The notes below the pieces were generated by a model. That model made no database searches. It had not been told where the DNA came from and worked only from the letters and a program-made list of their open reading frames with translations. The translations under genes were made by a program, and so were the position numbers. Positions 1 to 6,710 of a stretch of DNA of 7,719 nt are shown piece by piece. The stretch's first letter is position 1. The number at the start of each line of letters is the position of its first letter. This DNA is from an uncultured Pirellulaceae bacterium (GTDB taxonomy: Bacteria; Planctomycetota; Planctomycetia; Pirellulales; Pirellulaceae), in contig CAKQNH010000199.1 in assembly GCA_934255105.1 (NCBI GenBank), forward strand, positions 1 to 7,719, written 5' to 3'.

Positions 1-1122
1 GGTCCCCAAAGCGTCATGCACTAGAGCAGCGCAGTGCCACCCCGCTCGTACCTCAATGCCAAAACTGCTGTCCAATACGTTGGCCAAATCGTGTACGTCC
101 CAGCCGGCTACTTGCAGACTGACCACCGGAATGCGACCCACTGACAGATCGGACGTGTCGACCCGCTCAGGCCAGCCCATCAGACGCACGCCGGCCAAGG
201 ATCTCAAGCCTGCCACGAGCTGTTCAAACGGTGCGCGCCAACTGGCGTATTGCCCACCAGCAGCCTCGGCGACTGAGCTATCCTGAGATGCGTTCAGTTG
301 CGCGGCGGCGACCGCCATGGAAACGATGGCTGGCAAATTTAGATTGCCTACCTCGACGGATTGAGGCCAAGCTTGCCCCCCTTGCAGTTGTTCACTGGCC
401 GATCCGGTACCGCCGAACATCATCGGTCGCAGTTGCTGCTGAAGCGGCTTGGCCACCATCAACAAACCGGTCCCAGGCAATCCCCGCAGTCCCTTGTGGC
501 CGGCCGCAGCCAACACGTCTATCCCACTGGCCTGCACATCGATCGGAATATAGCCCAGCGTTTGCGATGCATCCACCAGCAAGTGGGCTCCTGCCCGCTG
601 AGCGAGATCGCGCCAGGGCTCCAACGGCAGGATGCGTCCGGTCACATTGGAAGCCTGCCCCACGGCGATCCAGCGGGTTTCATCGCAGACCATCTCCGCG
701 GCCACGTCAAGATTTAGCATGCCCGACGCATCGCTGGGGACAACGCTCACGCGAATGCCGTGATGCGTCTCCATTTGGTTGAGTGGGCGCAGCAGACTGT
801 TGTGCTCCGTCTCGGTGGTAATGACGTGGTCCCCCGCGCGCAGCAAGCCCCATAGAGCTGAATTGAGCGCGTGGGTACCACTGCTGCACAGGGCGATGCT
901 GTGGCCATCGGCGGCACCCAATAGCTGTGCTAGTTGATGTCGCGCATCGATCAGCCAACGTTCGGCCAGAAGCGCGCTGCGATACGCGCCACGGCCCGCG
1001 GTGGCCCCACACTCGCGCATAAATTTCTCGGCCGCGTCGAGCACCGCTGGCGGCTTGGGCCACGAGGTCGCGGCGTTGTCGAGGTAAACGCGACGCGGCT
1101 GAGCGTCGCTAGCGGGCGTCAT
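1..1122 (-). CDS. Cysteine desulfurase-like class V aminotransferase (PLP enzyme), C-terminus cut by window edge
   Basis: This is a PLP-dependent, cytoplasmic fold-type I enzyme expected to remove sulfur (or selenium) from cysteine (or selenocysteine) and hold it as a persulfide. My translation of the minus strand is open for all 374 codons from the ATG at 1122 to base 1. Visible landmarks are YLDNAATSWPKPP (13-25), H107 in TETEHNSL, SNVTGRILP (158-166), D184/Q187 in VDASQ, the Schiff-base lysine K210 in GHKGLRGLPGTG, and the catalytic cysteine C364 in RAGWHCA. The short N-terminus and the SNVTG, GHKGL and FGGTG signatures resemble the EF2568-type cysteine desulfurase subfamily, whose true substrate is unsettled. 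Probably only about 15-25 residues are missing. A Shine-Dalgarno AGGTGG (1135-1130) lies 7 bases before the ATG. The gene starts 3 bases after the moaA stop, so it is almost certainly cotranscribed and translationally coupled. That context suggests a role in feeding sulfur to MoaD. A selenocysteine lyase is the main alternative. Confidence 0.92.
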   Translation of the reverse strand, partial: MTPASDAQPRRVYLDNAATSWPKPPAVLDAAEKFMRECGATAGRGAYRSALLAERWLIDARHQLAQLLGAADGHSIALCSSGTHALNSALWGLLRAGDHVITTETEHNSLLRPLNQMETHHGIRVSVVPSDASGMLNLDVAAEMVCDETRWIAVGQASNVTGRILPLEPWRDLAQRAGAHLLVDASQTLGYIPIDVQASGIDVLAAAGHKGLRGLPGTGLLMVAKPLQQQLRPMMFGGTGSASEQLQGGQAWPQSVEVGNLNLPAIVSMAVAAAQLNASQDSSVAEAAGGQYASWRAPFEQLVAGLRSLAGVRLMGWPERVDTSDLSVGRIPVVSLQVAGWDVHDLANVLDSSFGIEVRAGWHCAALVHDALGT

Positions 1123-1125
1123 CGG

Positions 1126-2211
1126 TTAGCCACCTATCTGATACATGGCCCGGGCCGGGGGCTGGAAATCGGGCGAAGCGATACCATGCGCGGCGTGTTT
1201 AGCTAACGTGCCGCGGCGCAGTTGCGATCGCAGCTCTTCCACGTCAAAAGGCTCCTGGCGTAGAAGCTGCCCCACGTCCCACTCTTCGCGACCAAAGAGA
1301 CAATTCCGCAGCTTGCCGTCAGCCGTCAGACGCAAGCGATCACAGCCCGCACAAAATGGCTCGGACACGGAATCGATAAAACCGACGCGACCGCCTCCGT
1401 GGGCGAATTGGTAGTCGCTGGCTGGCTGGCTGGGGTCGACATCCGCGCAGCGGAGCAGGGGGCCAAACCGCTGGGTCAGCAAACCTCTGAGCTCTTCACC
1501 GCTGACCATCCTGGCCTGAGACCACTTGCGGTCGCTGTCGAGCGGCATGAACTCAATAAAACGGAGAGTGCATGCCTGCTGCCGCGCGAAATCTACCAAA
1601 TCGTAGATATCGGGCAAGTTCACATCGCGTAAGACCAAGGAATTCAACTTGAGTTGCAGTTGCGGAAACCGCCTTGTGGCTGCGATGCCCGACAGCACGC
1701 GCGCCAAGCCGTCGCGACGGGTCAATTGTTGGAACGTGGGTTCGCTAAGAGTATCCAGACTGATATTGATACGCTGTAGTCCGGCAGCTACCAAAGCATC
1801 GATCTGTCGCTCCAACAACATGCCATTGGTCGTGAGCGCCAGTTCCTGCAGTCCTTCAATAGCCCGCAACCGCGCGACTAATTGGTCGAGGTTGGTTCGC
1901 AGCAGCGGTTCGCCCCCCGTCAGCCGCACCTTGCGAATCCCCATCCCGACGGCTGTCCGCACGAAGCGTTCGATGTGATCGAAATCCAGCAGCCGATGCC
2001 GAGGCAGGAATTCGACACCTTCGGCAGGCATGCAGTATTGGCAACGAATATTGCAGGCGTCGATAACGCTCACGCGCAGAGAACGATGGACGCGACCAAA
2101 ACGGTCGATCAACTGGCTGGACGTAACGACAGATGCCGTTGGCGTCCCCTCGGGCTCTCCAACGCTGGGCAAGTGGTTGATCGCGGGGAGAGAAGTCGCG
2201 TCCGACATCAT
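1126..2211 (-). CDS. moaA: GTP 3',8-cyclase MoaA (radical SAM, molybdenum cofactor step 1)
   Basis: MoaA converts GTP to 3',8-cyclo-7,8-dihydro-GTP, the first step of Moco synthesis, in the cytoplasm. The 361-residue product has both Fe-S sites: the radical-SAM CxxxCxxC (C53, C57, C60; CNIRCQYC) and the C-terminal GTP-binding cluster (C287, C290, C304; FCAGCDRLRLTADGKLRNC). LTGGEPLLR (97-105) is the SAM-binding glycine-rich region. The protein ends in the conserved Gly-Gly (360-361) that enters the active site, so the C-terminus is intact. The family core begins at LIDRFGR (34-40), so the first 33 residues are a poorly conserved leader, slightly longer than usual. GGAG (2220-2217) precedes two adjacent ATGs (2211 and 2208), and either could be used. 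The first ATG overlaps the moaE TGA by four bases (ATGA), a sign of translational coupling. The partner MoaC is not in the window. Confidence 0.98.
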   Translation of the reverse strand: MMSDATSLPAINHLPSVGEPEGTPTASVVTSSQLIDRFGRVHRSLRVSVIDACNIRCQYCMPAEGVEFLPRHRLLDFDHIERFVRTAVGMGIRKVRLTGGEPLLRTNLDQLVARLRAIEGLQELALTTNGMLLERQIDALVAAGLQRINISLDTLSEPTFQQLTRRDGLARVLSGIAATRRFPQLQLKLNSLVLRDVNLPDIYDLVDFARQQACTLRFIEFMPLDSDRKWSQARMVSGEELRGLLTQRFGPLLRCADVDPSQPASDYQFAHGGGRVGFIDSVSEPFCAGCDRLRLTADGKLRNCLFGREEWDVGQLLRQEPFDVEELRSQLRRGTLAKHAAHGIASPDFQPPARAMYQIGG

Positions 2212-2807
2212 CTTTTCTCCAAACCATCGGCAGCATGCGCGGGCCTAGGTTGCGTCTGGCTGGTGCAGCTACAATTGCCAGCGGTCGGATGAATCCACTG
2301 CGAGCCATGTTGCACGTAGTGCTCTTGCTTCCAAATGGGGACGTGATGTTTCAATTCATCGATTAGCCACCGCGCGGCTTCGAAAGCTTCGCTCCGATGG
2401 GGTGAACTGACGGCAATGGCCACACTGGCTTCGGTGGCAGCCACATGTCCCAAGCGATGCACGATGACCACTTTTCGCAGTGGCCATCGCGTGCGTGCCT
2501 CGTCCTCCAAACGCTGCAATTGGGCCAAAGCCATCTCGCGATAGGACTCGTACACCAAGTGAGAAGTCTCAACCCGCCGCACCTGATCCGGTCTGGAAGC
2601 GACTTGCGAAGTCTGAGCTGGTGGAGCATGAACTGCGCATTCGGATGGGGTTGGCAAATCAGCCAGACTCGACGGCTCGGCGTCTGCGGGCAAGTCAGTC
2701 CATTGTCGCGTAGTGCCCAGGAATAGAACCTCCGCACCACATTCGGGGTCGGCTACTAGTGCCAATACGGCGCTGGCGTCAAGCGGCGTTTCGGTCAGTT
2801 CGATCAT
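2208..2807 (-). CDS. moaE: Molybdopterin synthase catalytic (large) subunit MoaE
   Basis: MoaE pairs with thiocarboxylated MoaD to convert cyclic pyranopterin monophosphate to molybdopterin. I chose the ATG at 2807 because MIELTETPLDASAV lines up with the usual MoaE N-terminus. An upstream ATG (2816) and GTG (2831) are also in frame, and no start has a strong Shine-Dalgarno. In the 199-residue product, FLGTTR (29-34) carries the conserved Arg, YESYREMA (86-93) follows, then VVIVHRLGH, AVSSPHR (H137, R138) and the two active-site lysines K153 and K160 in LKHHVPIWKQE, with the expected spacing of seven. The enzyme should be active. Two things are odd. About 43 extra residues rich in Pro, Ala, Ser and Asp (38-80) sit where MoaE normally has a short loop. 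There is also a roughly 25-residue tail with a Cys-Ser-Cys after the fold ends. The stop overlaps the moaA start. MoaD lies upstream on the same strand, separated by a palindrome-containing gap. Confidence 0.95.
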   Translation of the reverse strand: MIELTETPLDASAVLALVADPECGAEVLFLGTTRQWTDLPADAEPSSLADLPTPSECAVHAPPAQTSQVASRPDQVRRVETSHLVYESYREMALAQLQRLEDEARTRWPLRKVVIVHRLGHVAATEASVAIAVSSPHRSEAFEAARWLIDELKHHVPIWKQEHYVQHGSQWIHPTAGNCSCTSQTQPRPAHAADGLEKR

Positions 2808-3003
2808 GGTTACCATCGATTGAGTTAGCACGAATCATAGTGGATCTTCCATTATGGCCTAGATCGACTGAATAGGCTATGCAGGGGTGAGTTTGTTAAA
2901 CCGCGTGCCCAACCGGCCGCCGAGCTAGGAACTAGGAACTAGGACGCGCGGGGCGATGCCCACGCGGTTTAACGAATGCATGTAAAAACGCACGTCAGCC
3001 AAG
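2808..3003 (-). promoter_or_regulatory. Intergenic leader between moaD and moaE (likely moaE-moaA promoter region)
   Basis: This is the only sizeable gap inside the minus-strand gene series, so it is the natural place for a separate promoter of the moaE-moaA-desulfurase unit. Most of its centre is taken by a composite palindromic element (2895-2973). Reading the minus strand downstream of that element I see CATAAT (2858-2853), which resembles a -10 box, but no good -35 hexamer at the right distance. A TTAACA resembling a -35 box sits at the edge of the palindrome (2898-2893) but lacks a well-placed -10 partner. No promoter can be assigned firmly, and planctomycete promoters often do not match the E. 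coli consensus. I see no Moco riboswitch-like fold, though that cannot be excluded by eye. Confidence 0.35.
2895..2973. repeat. Composite palindromic intergenic element: 13-bp perfect terminal inverted repeats, inner hairpin and short tandem repeat
   Basis: GTTAAACCGCGTG at 2895-2907 is matched exactly by its reverse complement at 2961-2973, enclosing 53 bases. Inside lie a 7-base tandem repeat (CTAGGAA, CTAGGAA, CTAGGAC at 2925-2945) and a compact hairpin, GGGC-GAT-GCCC (2951-2961). That hairpin is extended by flanking CGCG on both sides with one bulged A (2947-2966). The right terminal arm and the inner hairpin share bases, so two mutually exclusive folds are possible. No reading frame, transposase or target-site duplication is visible. 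It resembles a REP-like or other non-autonomous dispersed repeat rather than a simple terminator, since the long loop and absence of an adjacent T-run argue against intrinsic termination. Whether it recurs elsewhere in the genome cannot be seen here. Confidence 0.7.
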
Positions 3004-3393
3004 CTATCCGCCGCTGACAGGCGGGATCATGGCGATTGTCGCCTGGCTGTGTAGGACGAAGTCATCGCTTACGAACTGTTCGTCTACCGCCCAGCGACTA
3101 ACGCTGGCTAGGCTCTGCAGCGCGGGGTAGAGTTCGACCAATCGCAGACGCACCTCGCGCAGACTGCAGCCGGGGGCAACGTGCAAACGCACTTGGCGTG
3201 TGCCGGCCCAATCGGCTGCGGCAGCAAACAAGCGAACTTCAACATCCAATCCGTCGGCTGTATTCAAACCATCGGCTGTATTCAATCCTTCGACTGTATT
3301 CAATCCATCGGCTGGCGAACTTGCTGACGAATCGGCGGGAATTGGAAACTCGGTCAACTGACTACAGTCCCTTCGGTGCGTGAGGTAAACCAT
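3004..3393 (-). CDS. moaD: Molybdopterin synthase sulfur-carrier subunit MoaD with a repeat-containing N-terminal extension
   Basis: MoaD is the ubiquitin-fold sulfur carrier. Its C-terminal glycine is adenylated by MoeB and converted to a thiocarboxylate, which MoaE uses to build the dithiolene. The 79-residue core (51-129, from VEVRLFAAAADWAG) has normal MoaD length and ends in IPPVSGG with the required terminal Gly-Gly. Ahead of it are 50 extra residues: a leader, a Ser/Ala/Pro stretch and a hexapeptide repeat (ADGLNT, VEGLNT, ADGLNT, ADGLDV at 28-51) encoded by an 18-base tandem repeat. The ATG at 3393 is the only Met upstream of the core and lies inside the end of the preceding oxidoreductase gene (40-base overlap, different frame). 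No good Shine-Dalgarno is visible, so coupled translation is likely. A TTG inside the repeat tract (3249) could instead give a near-core-length protein, so the start is uncertain. ThiS is the alternative identity, but moaE and moaA nearby favour MoaD. Confidence 0.87.
   Translation of the reverse strand: MVYLTHRRDCSQLTEFPIPADSSASSPADGLNTVEGLNTADGLNTADGLDVEVRLFAAAADWAGTRQVRLHVAPGCSLREVRLRLVELYPALQSLASVSRWAVDEQFVSDDFVLHSQATIAMIPPVSGG
3251..3316. repeat. 18-bp in-frame tandem repeat within moaD (about 3.5 units)
   Basis: Three full 18-base units lie at 3251-3268, 3269-3286 and 3287-3304, differing at only a few positions (consensus CCATCGGCTGTATTCAAT on the plus strand). A partial fourth unit starts at 3305. 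The unit is a multiple of three, so gain or loss of copies would change the MoaD extension by six residues without breaking the frame. It encodes the GLNTAD-type hexapeptide repeat. Confidence 0.9.
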
Positions 3394-6300
3394 GCGGCAA
3401 ATTGTGGCACCCTACCATAGGCGTAGGCCAACACTGCCAGTGGATGTACAGTAGGCTTGGTCGTCGCCTGTTCCATCTGCAATTTGCAGGCAGTGCATTC
3501 GGTAGTGCCAAACTGTGCCGATGTGGTCTTCATGGTGCTGATCAAGGGCCATCCGATCCGCAAGCTAGTGCGGTAGTTCTTGCGTTGCAGCCCAAACGTC
3601 CCAGCCATTCCGCTGCAGCCGGCGTCGGCCGTCTGCACTTGCAGGCCAGGAATCAAGCGCAGCAAATTTAGAGCGGGCTGGGATGAATCTAAGATGCGAG
3701 AATGGCAGGGTTCATGATACATCACCGACATCGACAGAGGTCGAAAATCGAGCTCCAACTCATTTCGCGTGTGCATTTGCCAGAGGTAGCTGCAGGCTTC
3801 GTAGGTGTTGGCAGCGATCAACTCCGTATCTTCCGACTGAAACAGATGGCGATATTCTTGCTGAAGGCACAAGGCGGCCGAAGGTTCGGTAGTCACGATC
3901 GTGTAGCCCTGCCGCACAGCTTCCGCCAGCAGGCTGACGTTGGTTCTGCACAATTTCCGAGCGCGCTCCACATCACCGGCGGCGATCATGGCCATGTATG
4001 AGGGTGTTTGCGTGGTAGGGACGTAGACTTCGACCTTCTGATGGCGCAGCACCTCCACCAGAGCGCGGCCTAACATAGGGTTGTGCCAGTTGACATACTG
4101 GTCGACGAAGAACAGCACTTTGCGTCCAGGCTCGCGTTCCATGCGATTGAGCTTTTCACGTGCCGCCCAGCGCAGAAACGTGCGTCGCGTAACTCGGGGA
4201 AGCTTGCGTCCGCTGGCGATCCCAAAGCTTTTCTCTAGCAACCAGCGCATGGTGCGATTGCCCAACGCCCAATTGGCCAGATTTGGAAAGCGACTGCCCA
4301 GCGCGGCCAATTTATCGACACGGTTGAGCATTCGTTCGCTCATCGGCAGCCCCTGGCCGGCTACATACTGAGCTTTGATCTCTTGCACCAACTTGGGGAT
4401 GTCGACCGTGGCCGGGCATTCCATGCGGCACTGGTGGCAGTTGAAGCACAGATCCGCGATGGCCTTCATCTCGCGACTCTCCAAGAGCGCCGGGTCGACT
4501 GCGCCCGTGACCACGCCACGTAGCAAATTCGCTTTGGCGCGGGGCGAGGCCTCCTCCCCTTTATGGACTCGAAACACCGGACACATGCGCTCTGCCGCCG
4601 CGTTGGTCCTGCAGCGTCCACAACCGTTGCAATTCCGCGCCGTGTAACCCAACGCCTCGTCATCCTCCCATGCCAGCAGCGTGGGCAAAGTCGATTTGGC
4701 TGTCGTGCCGGCGCGGGTTTGAACTTTTGGGGAAGCCGACTCGGAGGATGCTTCCGTGTTAGCAAGCGCTCCCTCCGCCGACGCGACGGAAGGGCCAGTT
4801 GCCAAAGTGTCACCGACCGAAGTGCTATTTGCTGAACTACTAGCGGGTGCATGGGTGGCCAGAGCATCGGCAGCGGTCAAGGCCTGCGCCGCGTCAAAGG
4901 CATTTCCGGTAAGCAATTCCTGTTTGCCAAACCACATCGTTTTCGGCGGAGTTGTCGACTTGGGAGTCCGTCTGAGGTTTTCATTCACGTGTGGCGGCGT
5001 GGGGCTGAGAAACTTGCCGGGATTGAGAATTCCATCGGGATCGAAAATGCGTTTGATATCGCGAAACAGCTCCAATCGCGGCCCCAACTGCTTCTCGGCC
5101 CAGCCCGCTCGACTGAGCCCAAACGCGTGATCGCTGGCGATGGTGCCGCCATACTCAAAAACCTTTTCGTAGATCGTCTCGCTCAGACTGACCATCCGCA
5201 TCTGATCCCCGCGACTGCCCAGGTCAAGAAACGGGCGAATGTCGACATGTCCGTGCAAGGCATGTGCGAACATCGACGCCGTCACTTTTTCTCGTTTCAA
5301 GATATCCTGGGCATCGCGCAGAAAATCGGGCAGTCGCTTGGGCGGTATTGAGATATCTTCGATGAAGGGGAGCGGTCGCAGATTGCCTTTGAGTTTATAC
5401 AAGCGTGGAATCACGCGCCGCGCCAGACGCCACAGCATGTTGCGTTCGGTGCTATCGGTGGTCAAGCGATAGGACACTACCGGTTTACCGCGCCGCTGCA
5501 AGCGCTGCAGCAACTGCATCAATCGCGCGCGCACGGCCAGCGGTTCCACTCCGTGCAGTTCAACCAGCAGCATCGCCTCGGCACCGCGCGGAATAATCGA
5601 TTCGTAGACGCGTTCAGTTTCGCGCGCGATCTCCAGCAGTCGCCGATCCATCAAATCGCACGCGGCCACTTCGTCGCGACCGAGTTCCAGCACCGCTTTG
5701 GCAGCCGTATCCAAACGCGAGAAAAAGAGCAGCATCAACCCGCGCACCTTGGGGATTTCCTCCACGCGCAAAGTCGCTTCGGTAATCACCCCCAGCGTCC
5801 CCTCAGCACCGCACATCAGCCGCGCCAGGTTGACTTGATCTCCATCGAGCACCTTCTCAACTTGGAAACCGCAATTCCGCGCGACATCCTGCCAGGGCGG
5901 GCGCAGCAACAAAGCCGAATTCTGTTGCAGCAACATTCCAACTTGTTGAGCCAATTGCTGCACCCGCAGGTTATCCGCGGATGGCGCGGCGACGGCGTCG
6001 TCGAACGTCCCCTGAGGCGATTTGACGCCCAGGCCCTCACGATCGGCAGCCACAGAACGCCGGGCCTGCTGAACATTGAAACCAGGCAATCCGAAGACGG
6101 TCGACGCGAATATGGCTGGCTCTTCAACGAGGGGCAAACCTCCCCATGGATGCCGAGAAAGTTCCACTACTTCACCGCTGCTGAGCACCACCTGCATCGA
6201 TTCAACGCAGTCCCCAGCGGAACCATAGCTTGGGAAGTGACTGCCAGCCGCATCCACAGAGAGCATGCTGCCAATTGAAGAAACACTGCGCGTGGCCGGA

Positions 6301-6686
6301 TCGGGGCCAAACAGTAGTCCGTGGTTATCGATCGATCGATTCAGATCGGCTTGCACCACTCCAGCTTGCACGCGCACCGTGCCCTCGCGGGGTGGGTGAA
6401 TCCGCCGCATATAGCGCGAGAAGTCGACGATCAAGCCACGCCCTAGCGATTGTCCAGCCAGCCCGCTCCCCCCACCGCGTGGAAAGACAGACAACTGATG
6501 CTCGTGACAATACCTGAGCAGCTCCGACACGTCGCGCGTCGATCGCGGTCTGGCTACGCCCAGCGGTTTGATCTCGTAGACGCTGGCATCGCTGGCATAG
6601 AGCTGCGTAAACAGCGGATCGCAATGCACGTCCCCTTCGATGAGACCCCGCAGGTCAGCCTGAATGTGAATCTGTTCTGGGTCCAT
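3354..6686 (-). CDS. FAD-linked and Fe-S oxidoreductase, YdiJ / GlcD-GlcF fusion type (putative D-2-hydroxyacid dehydrogenase)
   Basis: The 1110-residue protein joins a GlcD-like flavin dehydrogenase to a GlcF-like Fe-S electron-transfer half. The FAD-binding PCMH-type domain spans about 35-310, with PRGGGSGLAG (69-78), SIGSMLSVDAAGSH (137-150) and GAEGTLGVITEA (293-304). The FAD-oxidase C-terminal domain follows, with HALHGHVDIRP (476-486), SDHAFGLSRAGW (518-529) and FDPDGILNPGKF (548-559). Next come two 4Fe-4S motifs: C686, C689, C692, C702 and C747, C750, C753, C757. Last are cysteine-rich CCG-type regions with YHEPCHS (C994), DAGCSGMAGTFG (C1024) and ECTACK (C1064, C1067). E. coli YdiJ of this architecture has been reported as a D-2-hydroxyglutarate dehydrogenase. 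D-lactate or glycolate are alternative substrates. It is about 90 residues longer than typical members, largely owing to an Ala/Ser/Thr-rich linker at about 597-668. No signal peptide or membrane segment is seen. The start at 6686 is 24 bases after the TPR stop, and the end overlaps moaD. Confidence 0.94.
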   Translation of the reverse strand: MDPEQIHIQADLRGLIEGDVHCDPLFTQLYASDASVYEIKPLGVARPRSTRDVSELLRYCHEHQLSVFPRGGGSGLAGQSLGRGLIVDFSRYMRRIHPPREGTVRVQAGVVQADLNRSIDNHGLLFGPDPATRSVSSIGSMLSVDAAGSHFPSYGSAGDCVESMQVVLSSGEVVELSRHPWGGLPLVEEPAIFASTVFGLPGFNVQQARRSVAADREGLGVKSPQGTFDDAVAAPSADNLRVQQLAQQVGMLLQQNSALLLRPPWQDVARNCGFQVEKVLDGDQVNLARLMCGAEGTLGVITEATLRVEEIPKVRGLMLLFFSRLDTAAKAVLELGRDEVAACDLMDRRLLEIARETERVYESIIPRGAEAMLLVELHGVEPLAVRARLMQLLQRLQRRGKPVVSYRLTTDSTERNMLWRLARRVIPRLYKLKGNLRPLPFIEDISIPPKRLPDFLRDAQDILKREKVTASMFAHALHGHVDIRPFLDLGSRGDQMRMVSLSETIYEKVFEYGGTIASDHAFGLSRAGWAEKQLGPRLELFRDIKRIFDPDGILNPGKFLSPTPPHVNENLRRTPKSTTPPKTMWFGKQELLTGNAFDAAQALTAADALATHAPASSSANSTSVGDTLATGPSVASAEGALANTEASSESASPKVQTRAGTTAKSTLPTLLAWEDDEALGYTARNCNGCGRCRTNAAAERMCPVFRVHKGEEASPRAKANLLRGVVTGAVDPALLESREMKAIADLCFNCHQCRMECPATVDIPKLVQEIKAQYVAGQGLPMSERMLNRVDKLAALGSRFPNLANWALGNRTMRWLLEKSFGIASGRKLPRVTRRTFLRWAAREKLNRMEREPGRKVLFFVDQYVNWHNPMLGRALVEVLRHQKVEVYVPTTQTPSYMAMIAAGDVERARKLCRTNVSLLAEAVRQGYTIVTTEPSAALCLQQEYRHLFQSEDTELIAANTYEACSYLWQMHTRNELELDFRPLSMSVMYHEPCHSRILDSSQPALNLLRLIPGLQVQTADAGCSGMAGTFGLQRKNYRTSLRIGWPLISTMKTTSAQFGTTECTACKLQMEQATTKPTVHPLAVLAYAYGRVPQFAAWFTSRTEGTVVS
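4683..4898 (-). other. Low-complexity linker region of the oxidoreductase (residues about 597-668)
   Basis: This segment separates the flavin half from the Fe-S half. It is almost entirely Ala, Ser, Thr, Gly, Pro and Val, with loosely repeated ADALAT / GDTLAT / EGALAN-like phrases and no cysteines. The flanking residues (WFGKQELL before, LAWEDDEALGYTARNC after) are family-like. The segment is best read as a disordered tether inserted at the ancestral GlcD/GlcF junction. Confidence 0.8.
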
Positions 6687-6710
6687 AAGGCTCTATTCTA
6701 GCTTCATTCT

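Noticed and set aside
231..782. 183-codon plus-strand open frame opposite the class V aminotransferase
   Set aside because: The minus-strand frame there encodes a clear PLP enzyme with all catalytic residues. The plus-strand product is Arg/Pro-rich noise.
1417..1433. GCTG tetranucleotide repeat (four units) inside moaA, a possible slippage or phase-variation tract
   Set aside because: Four units is short, the reading frame is intact, and it encodes a variable surface loop (SQPAS). It is probably chance in GC-rich coding sequence.
1856..2308. 150-codon minus-strand frame overlapping the start of moaA and end of moaE
   Set aside because: It is out of frame with both conserved proteins and has no family signal.
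2895..2973. Insertion sequence or MITE with target-site duplication
   Set aside because: The terminal inverted repeats are clear, but no direct repeat flanks them and there is no transposase. I kept it as a palindromic repeat without calling it a mobile element.
2984..3018. Possible intrinsic terminator after moaD: GTCAGC/GCTGAC stem (3018-3013 with 2999-2994) followed by a run of five T on the minus strand
   Set aside because: The stem is only 6 bp with a 13-base loop, overlaps the end of the coding sequence, and is separated from the short T-run by 5 bases. It is too weak to call.
3004..3393. ThiS (thiamine sulfur carrier) as the identity of the small Gly-Gly protein
   Set aside because: The core length and the ending could fit ThiS, but moaE and moaA lie directly downstream and the LFAAAADWAG-type N-terminus of the core is MoaD-like.
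5553..6278. 241-codon open frame on the plus strand, antisense to the oxidoreductase
   Set aside because: The product is rich in His, Gln and Arg with no recognisable domain, and it lies opposite the conserved FAD-domain coding sequence. It is a compositional shadow.
6327..6340. ATCG tandem run within the oxidoreductase gene
   Set aside because: It encodes conserved-looking residues around LNRSIDNHG in the FAD domain and is too short to be a meaningful repeat.
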